Both the position numbers and the translations under genes were made by a program. The notes below the pieces were generated by a model that saw only the letters and a program-made list of their open reading frames with translations, was not told the DNA's origin and did not search any database. A stretch of DNA of 64,000 bases from the NCBI GenBank assembly GCA_012519205.1, contig JAAYQR010000010.1, positions 62,001 through 126,000 on the forward strand, given 5' to 3'. The stretch is from Candidatus Epulonipiscium sp. (GTDB taxonomy: Bacteria; Bacillota; Clostridia; Lachnospirales; Defluviitaleaceae). How positions within the stretch are numbered: position 1 is the first letter of the stretch; each line of letters begins with the position of its first letter. This document shows, piece after piece, positions 1 to 8,010 of the stretch.

Positions 1-192
1 AATCTCCAATATTTCTATAAGGAGTTTACGCCATATAATGAAGACTGTAAATTTTCAAAATGCAGTCATATCCATGAGCCGCAATGTAAGGTTAGGGAAA
101 AAGTCGAAGAAGGTATGATCGATAGAGAAAGATATAATCGCTATAAATTCATATATGAGGAATTGGAAATTGCAGAAAAAAGGAGATGGTAG
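1..192 (+). CDS. rsgA: RsgA, small-subunit-dependent ribosome GTPase (3' end only)
   Basis: This is the last 63 codons of a gene entering from the left edge. The C-terminal zinc knuckle of the RsgA/CpgA family is visible: Cys16, Cys21, His23 and Cys29 of the fragment, in the context CSHIHEPQC. RsgA is a circularly permuted GTPase that helps late 30S maturation. The GTPase core lies outside the window. Position directly before rpe and thiN matches the Bacillus order. The stop codon overlaps the ribosome-binding region of rpe. The identification rests on the zinc motif plus context. Confidence 0.85.
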   Translation, partial: NLQYFYKEFTPYNEDCKFSKCSHIHEPQCKVREKVEEGMIDRERYNRYKFIYEELEIAEKRRW

Positions 193-194
193 AC

Positions 195-863
195 ATGATA
201 AAATTGGCACCATCAATATTAGCGGCTGATTTTTCACAATTAAAAGATGATGTACAACTGGTGGAAGAAGGAGGGGGGCATCTTATACATATAGATGTTA
301 TGGATGGTCATTTTGTTCCTAATATCACCTTTGGCCCCCCTGTCATTAAAAGCATAAGAAAACATACCCAACTCCCATTTGATGTTCATCTCATGATTAC
401 AAATCCTGAGCGGTACATTAAGGAATTTTTTAATGCAGGAGCAAATATAATAACAGTACACCAAGAAGCTTGTACCCATTTACATAGGACTATCCAGAGC
501 ATTAAAGAATTAGGGATAAAAGCTGGGGTTGCCCTAAATCCTGCAACGGATTTAGGCACCTTAAAGTATATCCTTTCGGATATTGATAGGGTTCTTATTA
601 TGTCGGTGAACCCAGGGTTTGGAGGACAAAGTTTTATTTTGCAATGCCTAGATAAAATAAAGGAACTCTCAGAGTGCATCAAAGCCAATGGATTATCGGT
701 GGAAATCGAGGTAGATGGGGGAGTAGATTTAAGCAATGCAGAAGAACTAATAAAAGCAGGAACCGATATCCTTGTAGCAGGTTCGGCAATATACAACACC
801 CCTAATCCCAAAGATTCAATCGAGGAATTTTTAAAGTTATTTGAAAAACTTGGAGGCAGATGA
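195..863 (+). CDS. rpe: Ribulose-phosphate 3-epimerase
   Basis: Interconverts ribulose-5-phosphate and xylulose-5-phosphate in the pentose phosphate pathway (cytosol). The 222-aa product shows the family landmarks in order: APSILAADF at the N-terminus, the metal-site segment HIDVMDGHFVPN near residue 32, VNPGFGGQSF near 140 and EVDGGV near 175. Length is normal for a single TIM barrel. An upstream in-frame ATG at 186 abuts the SD sequence AGGAG (181-185), so the ATG at 195, with a 9-nt spacer, is preferred. It follows rsgA and overlaps thiN by 1 nt, consistent with one operon. Confidence 0.95.
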   Translation: MIKLAPSILAADFSQLKDDVQLVEEGGGHLIHIDVMDGHFVPNITFGPPVIKSIRKHTQLPFDVHLMITNPERYIKEFFNAGANIITVHQEACTHLHRTIQSIKELGIKAGVALNPATDLGTLKYILSDIDRVLIMSVNPGFGGQSFILQCLDKIKELSECIKANGLSVEIEVDGGVDLSNAEELIKAGTDILVAGSAIYNTPNPKDSIEEFLKLFEKLGGR

Positions 864-1501
864 TGAATATATTAATATTTGCCGGTGGTAATATAAGGGA
901 TTATTCCTTTTGCAATTCATATGTTAATCAAGCAGATTGTATCATATGTGCAGATAAAGGGATGGAACATGCCAAAAATATGAACCTATTACCGGATTTG
1001 ATTGTAGGAGATTTTGACTCCGCCTCGGAGGAAGCTATAGCCTTTTATAAAAACAAATCCGTTCCCTTTAAAACATTTCCAACGGAAAAAGACAAGACAG
1101 ATACTGAATTAGCCTTAGAATACGCTATCCATAAGGGGGCTAAACAGATATGGATTGTCGGGGGGATAGGTTCTCGCATGGATCATACCCTAGGTAATAT
1201 TCATTTGCTTTATTTAAGCCTAAAAAGCAAGATACCGGCAACCCTCATAGATGCGCACAATCAAATTCACTTAATTGATGATAGAATTACTATAGTAGGA
1301 AACAAAAATGATTATGTATCTTTAATCCCCTTTTCCTTGGAAGTTACAGGGGTATCTACTAAGGGATTATATTACCCCTTAGAAAATGCCATTTTGCGAG
1401 GGGGAAGTTCCTATGGGGTAAGCAATGCAATTACTGATTCCAAGGCTTTTATAACTATCAAATCCGGTTTGCTTTTAGTTATTAAATCAAAGGAATTATA
1501 A
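863..1501 (+). CDS. thiN: Thiamine pyrophosphokinase
   Basis: Transfers pyrophosphate from ATP to thiamine, giving the cofactor thiamine diphosphate. The 212-aa protein carries the ThiN signatures: FAGGNI near the start, ADKG and GDFDS (residues about 30-55), then KDKTDTELAL and GGIGSRMDHTLGN (about 75-110). The C-terminal part is the beta-rich thiamine-binding domain. Adjacent ATGs lie at 860 and 863; GGAGG at 852-856 gives a 6-nt spacer to 863, so that one is preferred, although 860 cannot be excluded. The gene is translationally coupled to rpe. Confidence 0.92.
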   Translation: MNILIFAGGNIRDYSFCNSYVNQADCIICADKGMEHAKNMNLLPDLIVGDFDSASEEAIAFYKNKSVPFKTFPTEKDKTDTELALEYAIHKGAKQIWIVGGIGSRMDHTLGNIHLLYLSLKSKIPATLIDAHNQIHLIDDRITIVGNKNDYVSLIPFSLEVTGVSTKGLYYPLENAILRGGSSYGVSNAITDSKAFITIKSGLLLVIKSKEL

Positions 1502-1530
1502 ATGGTCTCAACTTTGTTGAGGCCATTTAT
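1498..1530 (+). terminator. Hairpin after thiN
   Basis: A 15-bp stem with a 3-nt TTT loop (one G-T pair) begins at the thiN stop codon. It lacks a good U-tract afterwards, so it may be a weak terminator or an mRNA 3'-end stabiliser, with partial read-through to the two small genes that follow. Confidence 0.5.
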
Positions 1531-1592
1531 AATTCACATATTTAATATCCTTAGAATAAACTATACTAAATAATATTGAAGAGGGGAAAGGT

Positions 1593-1736
1593 ATGAGGAA
1601 AAGAGTATTTGGCTTAACTCTTCTAGCGATAGGAATCGGGATGCTTCTTGTTTTCCTTCTTCCCGGGACAGGATTTGTAATTACTGCATCAATAATATGT
1701 ATTTTCTTAGGATATTTATTAATGAATAACTATTGA
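1593..1736 (+). CDS. Small hydrophobic membrane protein, 47 aa
   Basis: A 47-codon ORF starts with ATG behind a GAGGGGAAAGG ribosome site. It begins MRKRVFGLTLLAIG, and the rest is almost one hydrophobic stretch interrupted by a central PGTGF turn, giving two short membrane helices. No family recognised. It lies between thiN and spoVM in the same direction, with the spoVM SD sequence starting 2 nt after its stop, so co-expression with spoVM is likely. A role at the forespore membrane is only a guess from position. The clear ribosome site and amphipathic layout favour a real gene. Confidence 0.55.
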   Translation: MRKRVFGLTLLAIGIGMLLVFLLPGTGFVITASIICIFLGYLLMNNY

Positions 1737-1750
1737 TGGAGGTGGGAAGC

Positions 1751-1828
1751 TTGAGAATTATGGTAATAAAAATGCCTAAACTAATTGGTTCAATAATCAA
1801 GAAAATGTGCGGAATAAAGTCAAATTAA
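1751..1828 (+). CDS. spoVM: Stage V sporulation protein M (TTG start)
   Basis: A 25-codon ORF starts with TTG, 6 nt after GGAGGTG (1738-1744). The product aligns without gaps to the 26-aa SpoVM of Bacillus: IKMPK at residues 6-10 matches IKLPK, including Pro9, the residue known to matter for recognising membrane curvature. A short amphipathic helix rich in Ile, Lys and Met follows. SpoVM sits on the convex outer forespore membrane and anchors SpoIVA, whose gene is also in this window at 36302. Location between thiN and rpmB is the same as in B. subtilis. It was identified by direct reading because it is very short. Confidence 0.85.
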   Translation: MRIMVIKMPKLIGSIIKKMCGIKSN

Positions 1829-1857
1829 AAAAGTGTGCAAATGCACACTTTTTTAAT
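1827..1857 (+). terminator. Bidirectional terminator between spoVM and rpmB
   Basis: A perfect 12-bp stem (AAAAAAGTGTGC / GCACACTTTTTT) with a 4-nt loop has a T-run on one strand and an A-run on the other. It can therefore end both the spoVM transcript and the converging rpmB transcript. Confidence 0.85.
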
Positions 1858-1870
1858 TGTAATTATTTGT

Positions 1871-2059
1871 TTAGTTAGCGCGGGTTACTGTGTTAGAACG
1901 TAAACATCTTGTACATACATGTAATGTTTTTCTAGCTCCATTAACCAATACTTTGACATTTTTAATATTTGGTTTCCATTTTTTATTTGATCTTCTATGG
2001 GAGTGACTCACCTGAATGCCGAAGTGAGCACTTTTTTGACATATATCGCATTTTGCCAT
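1871..2059 (-). CDS. rpmB: 50S ribosomal protein L28
   Basis: A structural protein of the large ribosomal subunit, 62 aa. It starts MAKCDICQK and keeps two CxxC pairs (CDIC near residue 4, CTRC near 51), so it is the zinc-binding form. Basic segments such as HSHRRSNKKWKPN are typical of L28. The start was set at the ATG at 2059 because AGGAGGTG lies 7 nt upstream; the longer frame would begin before the SD sequence. It is transcribed opposite to its neighbours from its own promoter. Confidence 0.95.
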   Translation of the reverse strand: MAKCDICQKSAHFGIQVSHSHRRSNKKWKPNIKNVKVLVNGARKTLHVCTRCLRSNTVTRAN

Positions 2060-2104
2060 CGCAAACACCTCCTTTAGGTTCCGTAACCGTGACACAACAA
2101 AGAT

Positions 2105-2133
2105 ATTCTATCAGATAGTACAAAATAATGCAA
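2105..2133 (-). promoter_or_regulatory. Sigma-A promoter of rpmB
   Basis: Read on the minus strand: TTGCAT (2133-2128), a 17-bp spacer, and TAGAAT (2110-2105), about 45 bp upstream of the rpmB ATG. Five of six bases match at the -10 box and four of six at the -35. Confidence 0.65.
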
Positions 2134-2168
2134 GAAAAAATATATCTTTTATTATTGACAATTTCATT

Positions 2169-2197
2169 TTGAAAATGCAGAAAGAATGGTATAATAT
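2169..2197 (+). promoter_or_regulatory. Probable promoter of the asp23-family gene and fakA
   Basis: TTGAAA (2169-2174) precedes an AT-rich TATAATATA block (2190-2198). Spacing is 15 bp to TATAAT or 17 bp to TAATAT. It lies about 60 bp before the gene start. Confidence 0.5.
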
Positions 2198-2256
2198 ATA
2201 GTAAGGATTTATTATATCATAAAAGTAAAAAGAATGATATTTCAGGAGGGTTTAAT

Positions 2257-2613
2257 ATGGCTGGTAAATTAATGAATGAATACGGGAATATTTTCATAGA
2301 AGAAGAAGTCATTGCCCGTATAGCTGGTCTAACAGCTATGGAATGCTATGGTATTGTGGGAATGGCAACTAAAAATGTTACGGATGGATTGGTTCAGCTG
2401 CTTAGAAAAGAAAGTTTAACAAAAGGAATTAAAGTATATATAAATGATAACAGTGTTATAATGGATTTTCATGTTATCGTAGAATACGGCACCAATATAT
2501 CCGCAGTTGCAGATAACTTGATTGCTACAGTCAAGTATAAAGTGGAAGAATTCATAGGTCTTAAAGTTGATAAAATTAATATTTTTGTTGAAGGTGTCAG
2601 AGTAGACAATTAA
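2257..2613 (+). CDS. Asp23/Gls24 family envelope stress protein (YloU type)
   Basis: A 118-aa protein of the Asp23/DUF322 family, which forms membrane-associated scaffolds in Gram-positive cells. Visible features are the N-terminal GNIFIEEEVIARIAGLTAMECYGIVGMA segment (split here by positions about 10-37) and the later VDFH-like strand and VEEFIGLKVDKINIFVEGV. No transmembrane segment, so membrane association would need a partner. It starts at ATG with CAGGAGGG upstream. It directly precedes fakA, the conserved yloU-yloV pairing. Confidence 0.85.
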   Translation: MAGKLMNEYGNIFIEEEVIARIAGLTAMECYGIVGMATKNVTDGLVQLLRKESLTKGIKVYINDNSVIMDFHVIVEYGTNISAVADNLIATVKYKVEEFIGLKVDKINIFVEGVRVDN

Positions 2614-2635
2614 TTGATACAAAGGAGGCAGCAAG

Positions 2636-4285
2636 GTGAGTATTTCAAATATAGATGGAGCATTACTAAAACGAATGATGATTGCCGGGGCAAATCATCT
2701 AGAAAAAAACAAACAAATAGTAGATGAACTTAATGTATTCCCTGTTCCCGATGGAGACACAGGAACTAATATGTCTCTTACAGTCTTAGCAGCAGCAAGG
2801 GAAGTTGAAAAAATCGAATCCCAAAATATCCATGAAATAGCAAAGGCAGCAGCTTCAGGTTCTCTAAGAGGGGCTAGGGGAAATTCAGGGGTTATTTTAT
2901 CCCAGTTATTTAGAGGCTTTTCTAAGGGCCTTCAAGATTATGAGCTAATCGACACAGCTGCCCTGGCGAATGCCTTTAAAATAGGAGTTAAAACTGCATA
3001 TAAAGCAGTTATGAAGCCTAAGGAGGGTACCATATTAACAGTGGCTAGGGAAGCAGCGGAAAAAGCGGCTGAATTAGCAATAGAAACGAAGAACATAGAG
3101 GAATTTTTAAAAAAGGTACTTGTTCATGCTCATATTGTTCTTGCAAAGACTCCAGATATGCTTCCGGTTTTAAAACAAGCAGGGGTGGTTGACGCAGGGG
3201 GAAGGGGATTATTGTATATCCTAGAGGGGGCTGTAGCAGTCATTAATAGCACAGAAGATATTTCTTTAGAAGAAAGTATCAAAAAAGCAGTCAGTGGCAC
3301 TCCGGCCTTTTCCGCCTTAGCATCCATAAGTCATGAGGATATTACATTTGGATATTGTACCGAATTTATCATTAATTCGTCTAATACAAATGATAAAATG
3401 GTTGGTAGTCTAAGGGATTATTTAAATACAATCGGAGATTCCATAGTTGTTGTATCCGATGAAGAGGTAATTAAGGTTCATGTGCATACCAATCACCCAG
3501 GGCAGGCAATTGAAAAGGGTTTATCCATAGGGACTTTAACGAATATGAAAATAGATAATATGCGAGAACAGCATACAAATAAAGTTGTAATAGAAGAAAT
3601 AACCACCCCAGAACTTAAAGAAACAAAGCCCATAGGATTTATAGCAGTTTCTACTGGTGAAGGAATAAAAGAAATATTTATGGGATTAGGCGTTGATTAT
3701 GTAATACAAGGGGGTCAAACAATGAACCCTAGTACGGAGGATATCCTTAATGCCGTAGATAAAGTAAATGCTGAAAAGGTAGTTATCCTTCCCAATAATA
3801 AAAATATTATTTTAGCAGCGGAGCAGGCGCAAAAACTAGTGGAAGAAAAAGAAATATGGGTTGTTCCATCTAAGACTGTTCCCCAAGGAATAGCAGCTAT
3901 GATAGGGTATGAGCCTAACCGCAATATGGAGGATACCCTAAAATCTATGAATGAAAGTATGTCCTATGTAACAACTGGACAAATTACCTTTGCCGTTAGG
4001 GATACATCTATTGGTGATAGGAATATAAAAGAAGGAAATATCCTTGGAATAGTAGAGGGGGATATAGTTGTCGTTTCTGAGAAATTAGAAGAGGCTACTA
4101 AAGAACTTATTGATAATATTATAGATGATGATAGCGAAATAGTAAGTATTTATTATGGAGAAGATGTGGAAGAAGACGGAGCAGATAAAATAAAAGAGTA
4201 TATCGAAGAAAATTATCCCGATTGTGAAGTAGAAATACATTATGGAGGACAGCCTCTTTACTATTATATTTTCTCAGTGGAATAA
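2636..4285 (+). CDS. fakA: Fatty acid kinase, catalytic subunit FakA (YloV)
   Basis: Phosphorylates fatty acids held by FakB-type carrier proteins, feeding exogenous acids into phospholipids. The 549-aa length is typical. The N-terminal DhaL/Dak2 nucleotide-binding domain (about 1-205) has VFPVPDGDTGTNMSLT near residue 34, with the Mg/ATP-binding aspartates, and the SGSLRGARGNSGVILSQ loop near 78. A middle domain and a C-terminal EDD-fold domain (about 320-549) follow. It uses a GTG start with AAAGGAGG upstream. No fakB is visible here. PlsX and PlsY, the acyl-phosphate users, are encoded later in the window. Confidence 0.88.
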   Translation: MSISNIDGALLKRMMIAGANHLEKNKQIVDELNVFPVPDGDTGTNMSLTVLAAAREVEKIESQNIHEIAKAAASGSLRGARGNSGVILSQLFRGFSKGLQDYELIDTAALANAFKIGVKTAYKAVMKPKEGTILTVAREAAEKAAELAIETKNIEEFLKKVLVHAHIVLAKTPDMLPVLKQAGVVDAGGRGLLYILEGAVAVINSTEDISLEESIKKAVSGTPAFSALASISHEDITFGYCTEFIINSSNTNDKMVGSLRDYLNTIGDSIVVVSDEEVIKVHVHTNHPGQAIEKGLSIGTLTNMKIDNMREQHTNKVVIEEITTPELKETKPIGFIAVSTGEGIKEIFMGLGVDYVIQGGQTMNPSTEDILNAVDKVNAEKVVILPNNKNIILAAEQAQKLVEEKEIWVVPSKTVPQGIAAMIGYEPNRNMEDTLKSMNESMSYVTTGQITFAVRDTSIGDRNIKEGNILGIVEGDIVVVSEKLEEATKELIDNIIDDDSEIVSIYYGEDVEEDGADKIKEYIEENYPDCEVEIHYGGQPLYYYIFSVE

Positions 4286-4309
4286 AACTATTTTTAAGGG
4301 AGCTTTTAC

Positions 4310-6361
4310 ATGCATCTTTCAGATTCCGTCCAAACCGTTAAAGGGGTAGGGGAACAAACATTAAAGAAACTAAATAAATTAAACATATACACGGTGGAGG
4401 AACTTTTATACCATTTCCCAAGGGAACATGAAGATAGAACACAAATTAAGAAAATAAGGGATATAGCCTATAATGAATCCAATACTATATTAGCTAAAAT
4501 ATGTACTATGCCGCAAAATATGAAAATCGGAAAACAAATCTTAACCAAGGTAGGCTTAAGGGATGAAACGGGAAGTATTTTTGGTATTTGGTATGGGCAG
4601 CCCTACTTAAAAAAACAATTTAAACTTAACGATGCTTATATTTTTACAGGAAAAATAGTTTATAAATATGGACAGATTCAAATGGAATCCCCGGAATACG
4701 AAAAGTTCAGCAATCACACTATATCTACGGGAAGAATTGTACCAATTTATCCTACTACCTATAAATTATCTCAAAAGGTAATCAGGCAGATTATTCTCAA
4801 TGCCATAAAAGAAACACAAAATCAATTGGTCGAATTTTTACCTAAATGGATTCGTAAACAATACAAATTGGCAGATCATAATTATGCTATTTACAATATT
4901 CACTTTCCCGAATCCAACGAAGGGTTTTTCATAGCGAGAAACCGCCTTGTATTCGGGGAACTTTTTTTGCTTCAAACCGCTTTAATGAAGATAAAAAGTC
5001 AAATTGGGCAAAATAAAAAAGGAATTATATTTAAACTTCCCACCGAGATAAATTCCTTTGTAGATAAGCTTCCTTTTAAACTCACCAATGCACAACAAAG
5101 AGTCTTTGGTGAAATCAAAGAAGATATGAAAAACGATAAAATTATGAATCGATTAGTTCAAGGGGATGTTGGCTCAGGGAAAACTATAATTGCTGCCTTA
5201 GCTTTATTCGTTGCCGTAAGAAATGGGTATCAAGGGGTTATGATGGCACCAACGGAGGTTTTGACCACACAGCATTATAATGGCTTACTTTCTTTATTAG
5301 AAAAACATAATATCAAAACGGGACTCCTAACAGGTTCCCTTTCTAAAAAGAAAAAAGAGGCCTTATTAGGAGAACTAGAAAGAGGAGAAGTGGATATCGT
5401 ATTTGGTACCCATGCCCTCATAGAAGGTAATGTTCAATTTAAAAATTTAGGATTGGTAATCACTGATGAGCAGCACCGCTTTGGAGTTAGGCAAAGAGCA
5501 ATCTTATCTGAAAAAGGAAATAATCCAGATGTTATTATTATGACGGCAACCCCTATTCCTAGGACTCTAGCCCTTATCCTATACGGGGACTTAGATATCT
5601 CCATTATTGATGAACTTCCACCAGGAAGGCAAAATATTGACACATATAGTGTAGATACTTCCTATAGACATAGAATTTATAAATTTATAGAAAAAGAAAT
5701 TATAAGTGGAAGACAGGCTTATATTATTTGTCCAATGGTAGAAGAATCTGAAAACGATGAACTTCAATCGGTAGTTTCTTATACTGAGAAAGTCAGAAAG
5801 GAACTTACTGGAATCACCATAGATTATCTCCATGGCAAAATGCGCCCTAAGGAAAAACAGAAAATAATGGATGCATTTTTAAAAGGTGAAATACAAGTGT
5901 TGGTATCGACGACAGTAGTGGAAGTTGGAGTTAATATTCCTAATGCCACCATCATGCTTATTGAAAATGCTGAACGTTTTGGATTGGCACAACTCCACCA
6001 GCTCCGGGGAAGAGTTGGGAGGAGCTCTTACAAATCCTACTGTATACTAATTACCGATTCTAAGAGTAAATTAACTGCTCAAAGAATGAAGGTAATGAGA
6101 CAGACCAATAGTGGCTTTGAAATCTCGGAAACAGACCTTAAACTCAGGGGTCCCGGAGAGTTTTTTGGGACCAGACAGCATGGGCTTCCGGAATTTAAAA
6201 TTGCCAATTTATATAAAGATATTCCTATTTTAAAAAATGCTCAAGAGGCCGCTGCCAAATTATTGTTGATGGATCCTAATCTTGAAATGAAAGAACATAA
6301 ACAGTTAAAACAAAAAATAGACCTACTCTTTAATGAAGAAAGTATAAAAATTTCTTTATAA
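4310..6361 (+). CDS. recG: ATP-dependent DNA helicase RecG
   Basis: Remodels stalled forks and branched DNA. The 683-aa protein has the N-terminal wedge/OB region (about 55-200) followed by a superfamily-2 helicase core: Walker A GDVGSGKT near 285, DEQH box near 385, MTATPIPRTLA near 411, and motif VI-like AERFGLAQLHQLRGRVGRS near 550. The C-terminus contains the TDLKLRGPGEFFGTRQHG block typical of RecG. Length and motif order are standard. Sits 24 bp after fakA. Confidence 0.97.
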   Translation: MHLSDSVQTVKGVGEQTLKKLNKLNIYTVEELLYHFPREHEDRTQIKKIRDIAYNESNTILAKICTMPQNMKIGKQILTKVGLRDETGSIFGIWYGQPYLKKQFKLNDAYIFTGKIVYKYGQIQMESPEYEKFSNHTISTGRIVPIYPTTYKLSQKVIRQIILNAIKETQNQLVEFLPKWIRKQYKLADHNYAIYNIHFPESNEGFFIARNRLVFGELFLLQTALMKIKSQIGQNKKGIIFKLPTEINSFVDKLPFKLTNAQQRVFGEIKEDMKNDKIMNRLVQGDVGSGKTIIAALALFVAVRNGYQGVMMAPTEVLTTQHYNGLLSLLEKHNIKTGLLTGSLSKKKKEALLGELERGEVDIVFGTHALIEGNVQFKNLGLVITDEQHRFGVRQRAILSEKGNNPDVIIMTATPIPRTLALILYGDLDISIIDELPPGRQNIDTYSVDTSYRHRIYKFIEKEIISGRQAYIICPMVEESENDELQSVVSYTEKVRKELTGITIDYLHGKMRPKEKQKIMDAFLKGEIQVLVSTTVVEVGVNIPNATIMLIENAERFGLAQLHQLRGRVGRSSYKSYCILITDSKSKLTAQRMKVMRQTNSGFEISETDLKLRGPGEFFGTRQHGLPEFKIANLYKDIPILKNAQEAAAKLLLMDPNLEMKEHKQLKQKIDLLFNEESIKISL

Positions 6362-6380
6362 TAATTCTAGAATTTAACAA

Positions 6381-6409
6381 TCATATTCGACAAAAATCTG
6401 CACATAATA
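6381..6409 (+). promoter_or_regulatory. Candidate sigma-G promoter of the SASP gene
   Basis: TCATA (6381-6385), a 17-bp spacer and CATAATA (6403-6409) fit the forespore sigma-G pattern (GHATR, about 18 bp, CATWHTA) with one mismatch. This is the expected class for an SASP gene. Inferred by pattern only. Confidence 0.5.
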
Positions 6410-6465
6410 CTAGTGTGCCACCAGTGGTGCTAAATAAAGAATATAAATTAAAGGAGGCTATTAAT

Positions 6466-6681
6466 ATGGCAAGCAGAGGAAATAGAAATGTAGTACCTCA
6501 AGCAAAGGCCGCTCTAGATCAATTTAAATTTGAAATAGCTAACGAAATTGGTGTTCCTTTAAAACAAGGGTATAACGGAGACTTAACCTCCGCACAAAAT
6601 GGTTCTGTTGGTGGATACATGGTTAAGAAAATGATTGAAGCACAGGAACGTCAAATGGCACAAAATACAAATCTTCAATAA
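6466..6681 (+). CDS. Alpha/beta-type small acid-soluble spore protein
   Basis: A 71-aa DNA-saturating spore protein that shields forespore DNA and is degraded at germination. The family core is present: FKFEIANEIGV (about 24-34), containing the GPR protease site after the Glu of FEIA, then a Gly/Asn-rich loop and GGYMVKKMIEAQER (about 51-64). The start was set at the ATG 7-8 nt after AAAGGAGG; the longer frame upstream has no SD sequence. Monocistronic, with its own promoter and strong terminator. Confidence 0.95.
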   Translation: MASRGNRNVVPQAKAALDQFKFEIANEIGVPLKQGYNGDLTSAQNGSVGGYMVKKMIEAQERQMAQNTNLQ

Positions 6682-6692
6682 ATATAATATTT

Positions 6693-6727
6693 AAAAAGGA
6701 ATGATAGTTGCTATCATTCCTTTTTAA
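6693..6727 (+). terminator. Terminator of the SASP gene
   Basis: Perfect 15-bp stem with a TTG loop, ending in five T residues. Its symmetric A/T flanks could also stop transcription from the other strand. Confidence 0.9.
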
Positions 6728-6736
6728 ATAGATAAA

Positions 6737-6767
6737 AATACATCGATTAATAAATAATCGATGTATT
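6737..6767 (+). repeat. Perfect inverted repeat, 13-bp arms
   Basis: Two 13-bp arms (AATACATCGATTA and its complement) flank a 5-nt loop, about 10 bp after the SASP terminator. There is no T-run, so it is not a typical terminator. It could be an operator or an RNA stem; nothing else shows its use. Confidence 0.5.
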
Positions 6768-6830
6768 AAAGGGAGAGGAGAAATAAAAGAAGAATATTAA
6801 GGGGATTCACTAATATTATGTACATAAGAA

Positions 6831-6864
6831 TTGACATTTATTCAGTTTATTATTAAATTATAAT
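6831..6864 (+). promoter_or_regulatory. Possible promoter of rsmD-coaD
   Basis: TTGACA at 6831-6836 is a perfect -35 box. At 17 bp the -10 would be TAAATT (6854-6859); the better TATAAT (6859-6864) is 22 bp away. A promoter here is plausible but its -10 is ambiguous. Confidence 0.4.
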
Positions 6865-6965
6865 AAAGGGAAAAATAATATATCAAAAACCTGTTAAAAA
6901 GACTGGTTTTAGGCTTTGCCAAATAATTGTATTTAAATTCAGTTTCTATAGTAGGAGGTGGAAGA

Positions 6966-7520
6966 TTGAGAGTAATCAGTGGTAGCGCAAGGGGACATAA
7001 ATTAAAATCTCCTAGTGGAATAGAAACGCGCCCAACATCTGATAAAAATAAGGAATCCCTATTTAATATAATTGCAGGAGACCTTTATGGGTGTTCATTT
7101 TTAGATTTATATAGTGGTACGGGGGCAATAGGTATAGAAGCTTTAAGCAGAGGAGCTAAAAAAGTCGTGTTTATAGATCAGTCTCCCTTATGTAAAGCCA
7201 TTATAAAAGAAAACTTAGAGCATACCAAATTAGACACTCGGGCTATGGTATATCAATCTAATGTTCATTTAGGATTGGGAATATTAAAAGATAAAAAAGA
7301 AGTTTTTGATATTATTTTTATGGATCCCCCTTATGCCGAGGATGAAATAGAGGAAGTAGTTAATAAGATTAAAGATTATCGACTTCTTTCCCCTTCTGGG
7401 TATATTATTATTGAACATTCTTCAAAAAAGCTTATACTAAATATGTACAAGTTTATTTTATGGAAAGAAAAAAGATATAAGACTGCAACGATGACTTTTT
7501 TGAAGTTACTGGAGGAGTAG
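6966..7520 (+). CDS. rsmD: 16S rRNA (guanine-966-N2)-methyltransferase RsmD
   Basis: S-adenosylmethionine-dependent methylation of G966 in 16S rRNA. The 184-aa protein starts MRVISGSARGHKL and has SAM motif I FLDLYSGTGAIGIEALSRGA near residue 45 and the catalytic DPPY near 119. It uses a TTG start 5 nt after AGGAGGTG (6953-6960); the longer frame is rejected because it starts before that site. It lies 2 bp before coaD, the usual pairing. Confidence 0.93.
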   Translation: MRVISGSARGHKLKSPSGIETRPTSDKNKESLFNIIAGDLYGCSFLDLYSGTGAIGIEALSRGAKKVVFIDQSPLCKAIIKENLEHTKLDTRAMVYQSNVHLGLGILKDKKEVFDIIFMDPPYAEDEIEEVVNKIKDYRLLSPSGYIIIEHSSKKLILNMYKFILWKEKRYKTATMTFLKLLEE

Positions 7521-7522
7521 TT

Positions 7523-7999
7523 ATGAGAATAGGTATTTATCCGGGAAGCTTTGATCCTGCTACTTATGGGCATCTTGACATTATTAGTAGGGCTTCCCGT
7601 TTAGTGGATATATTAATTGTAGGGGTATTGTCCAATGTTAGAAAACAACCTCTTTTAACAGTGGAAGAACGGATTGGACTTTTAAAAGATATTACCCGTC
7701 ATTTTCCCAATGTGAAGGTGGAGGCCTTTTCGGGGTTACTTGTAGATTTTGCCGTTCAAAAAAATGCCAGCATTATTATAAGGGGTTTAAGGGCGGTAAC
7801 GGATTTTGAATATGAACTACAAATGGCCCAATCCAATCGAAATTTATCTAAAGATATTGAAACTATTTTTCTTGCTACAAATGTGCAATATTCATTTTTA
7901 AGTTCTAGTATTGTAAAAGAAATCGCAGAATTTGGGGGAAATGTCGATTCATTAGTCCCCCCAAAAGTTGCAGAATACATACAGACAAAATACATGTGA
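7523..7999 (+). CDS. coaD: Phosphopantetheine adenylyltransferase
   Basis: Fourth step of coenzyme A synthesis: 4'-phosphopantetheine plus ATP gives dephospho-CoA. The 158-aa length is standard. The nucleotidyltransferase signature is GSFDPATYGHLD (residues 8-19, HxGH variant YGH), with RGLRAVTDFEYELQMA near 88 and SSSIVKEIAEFGG near 126. Transcribed with rsmD. Confidence 0.96.
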   Translation: MRIGIYPGSFDPATYGHLDIISRASRLVDILIVGVLSNVRKQPLLTVEERIGLLKDITRHFPNVKVEAFSGLLVDFAVQKNASIIIRGLRAVTDFEYELQMAQSNRNLSKDIETIFLATNVQYSFLSSSIVKEIAEFGGNVDSLVPPKVAEYIQTKYM

Positions 8000-8010
8000 G
8001 GTGGGGTATT

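Noticed and set aside
386-811. A 141-aa reverse frame within rpe
   Set aside because: It lies wholly antisense to a certain gene, with composition typical of a shadow frame; the same applies to other long antisense frames such as 27092-27802 inside rbgA and 33580-34104 inside der.
2155-2195. Perfect TTGACA (2155-2160) with TATAAT (2190-2195) before the asp23-family gene
   Set aside because: The spacer is 29 bp, too long for one promoter; the nearer TTGAAA at 2169 was used instead.
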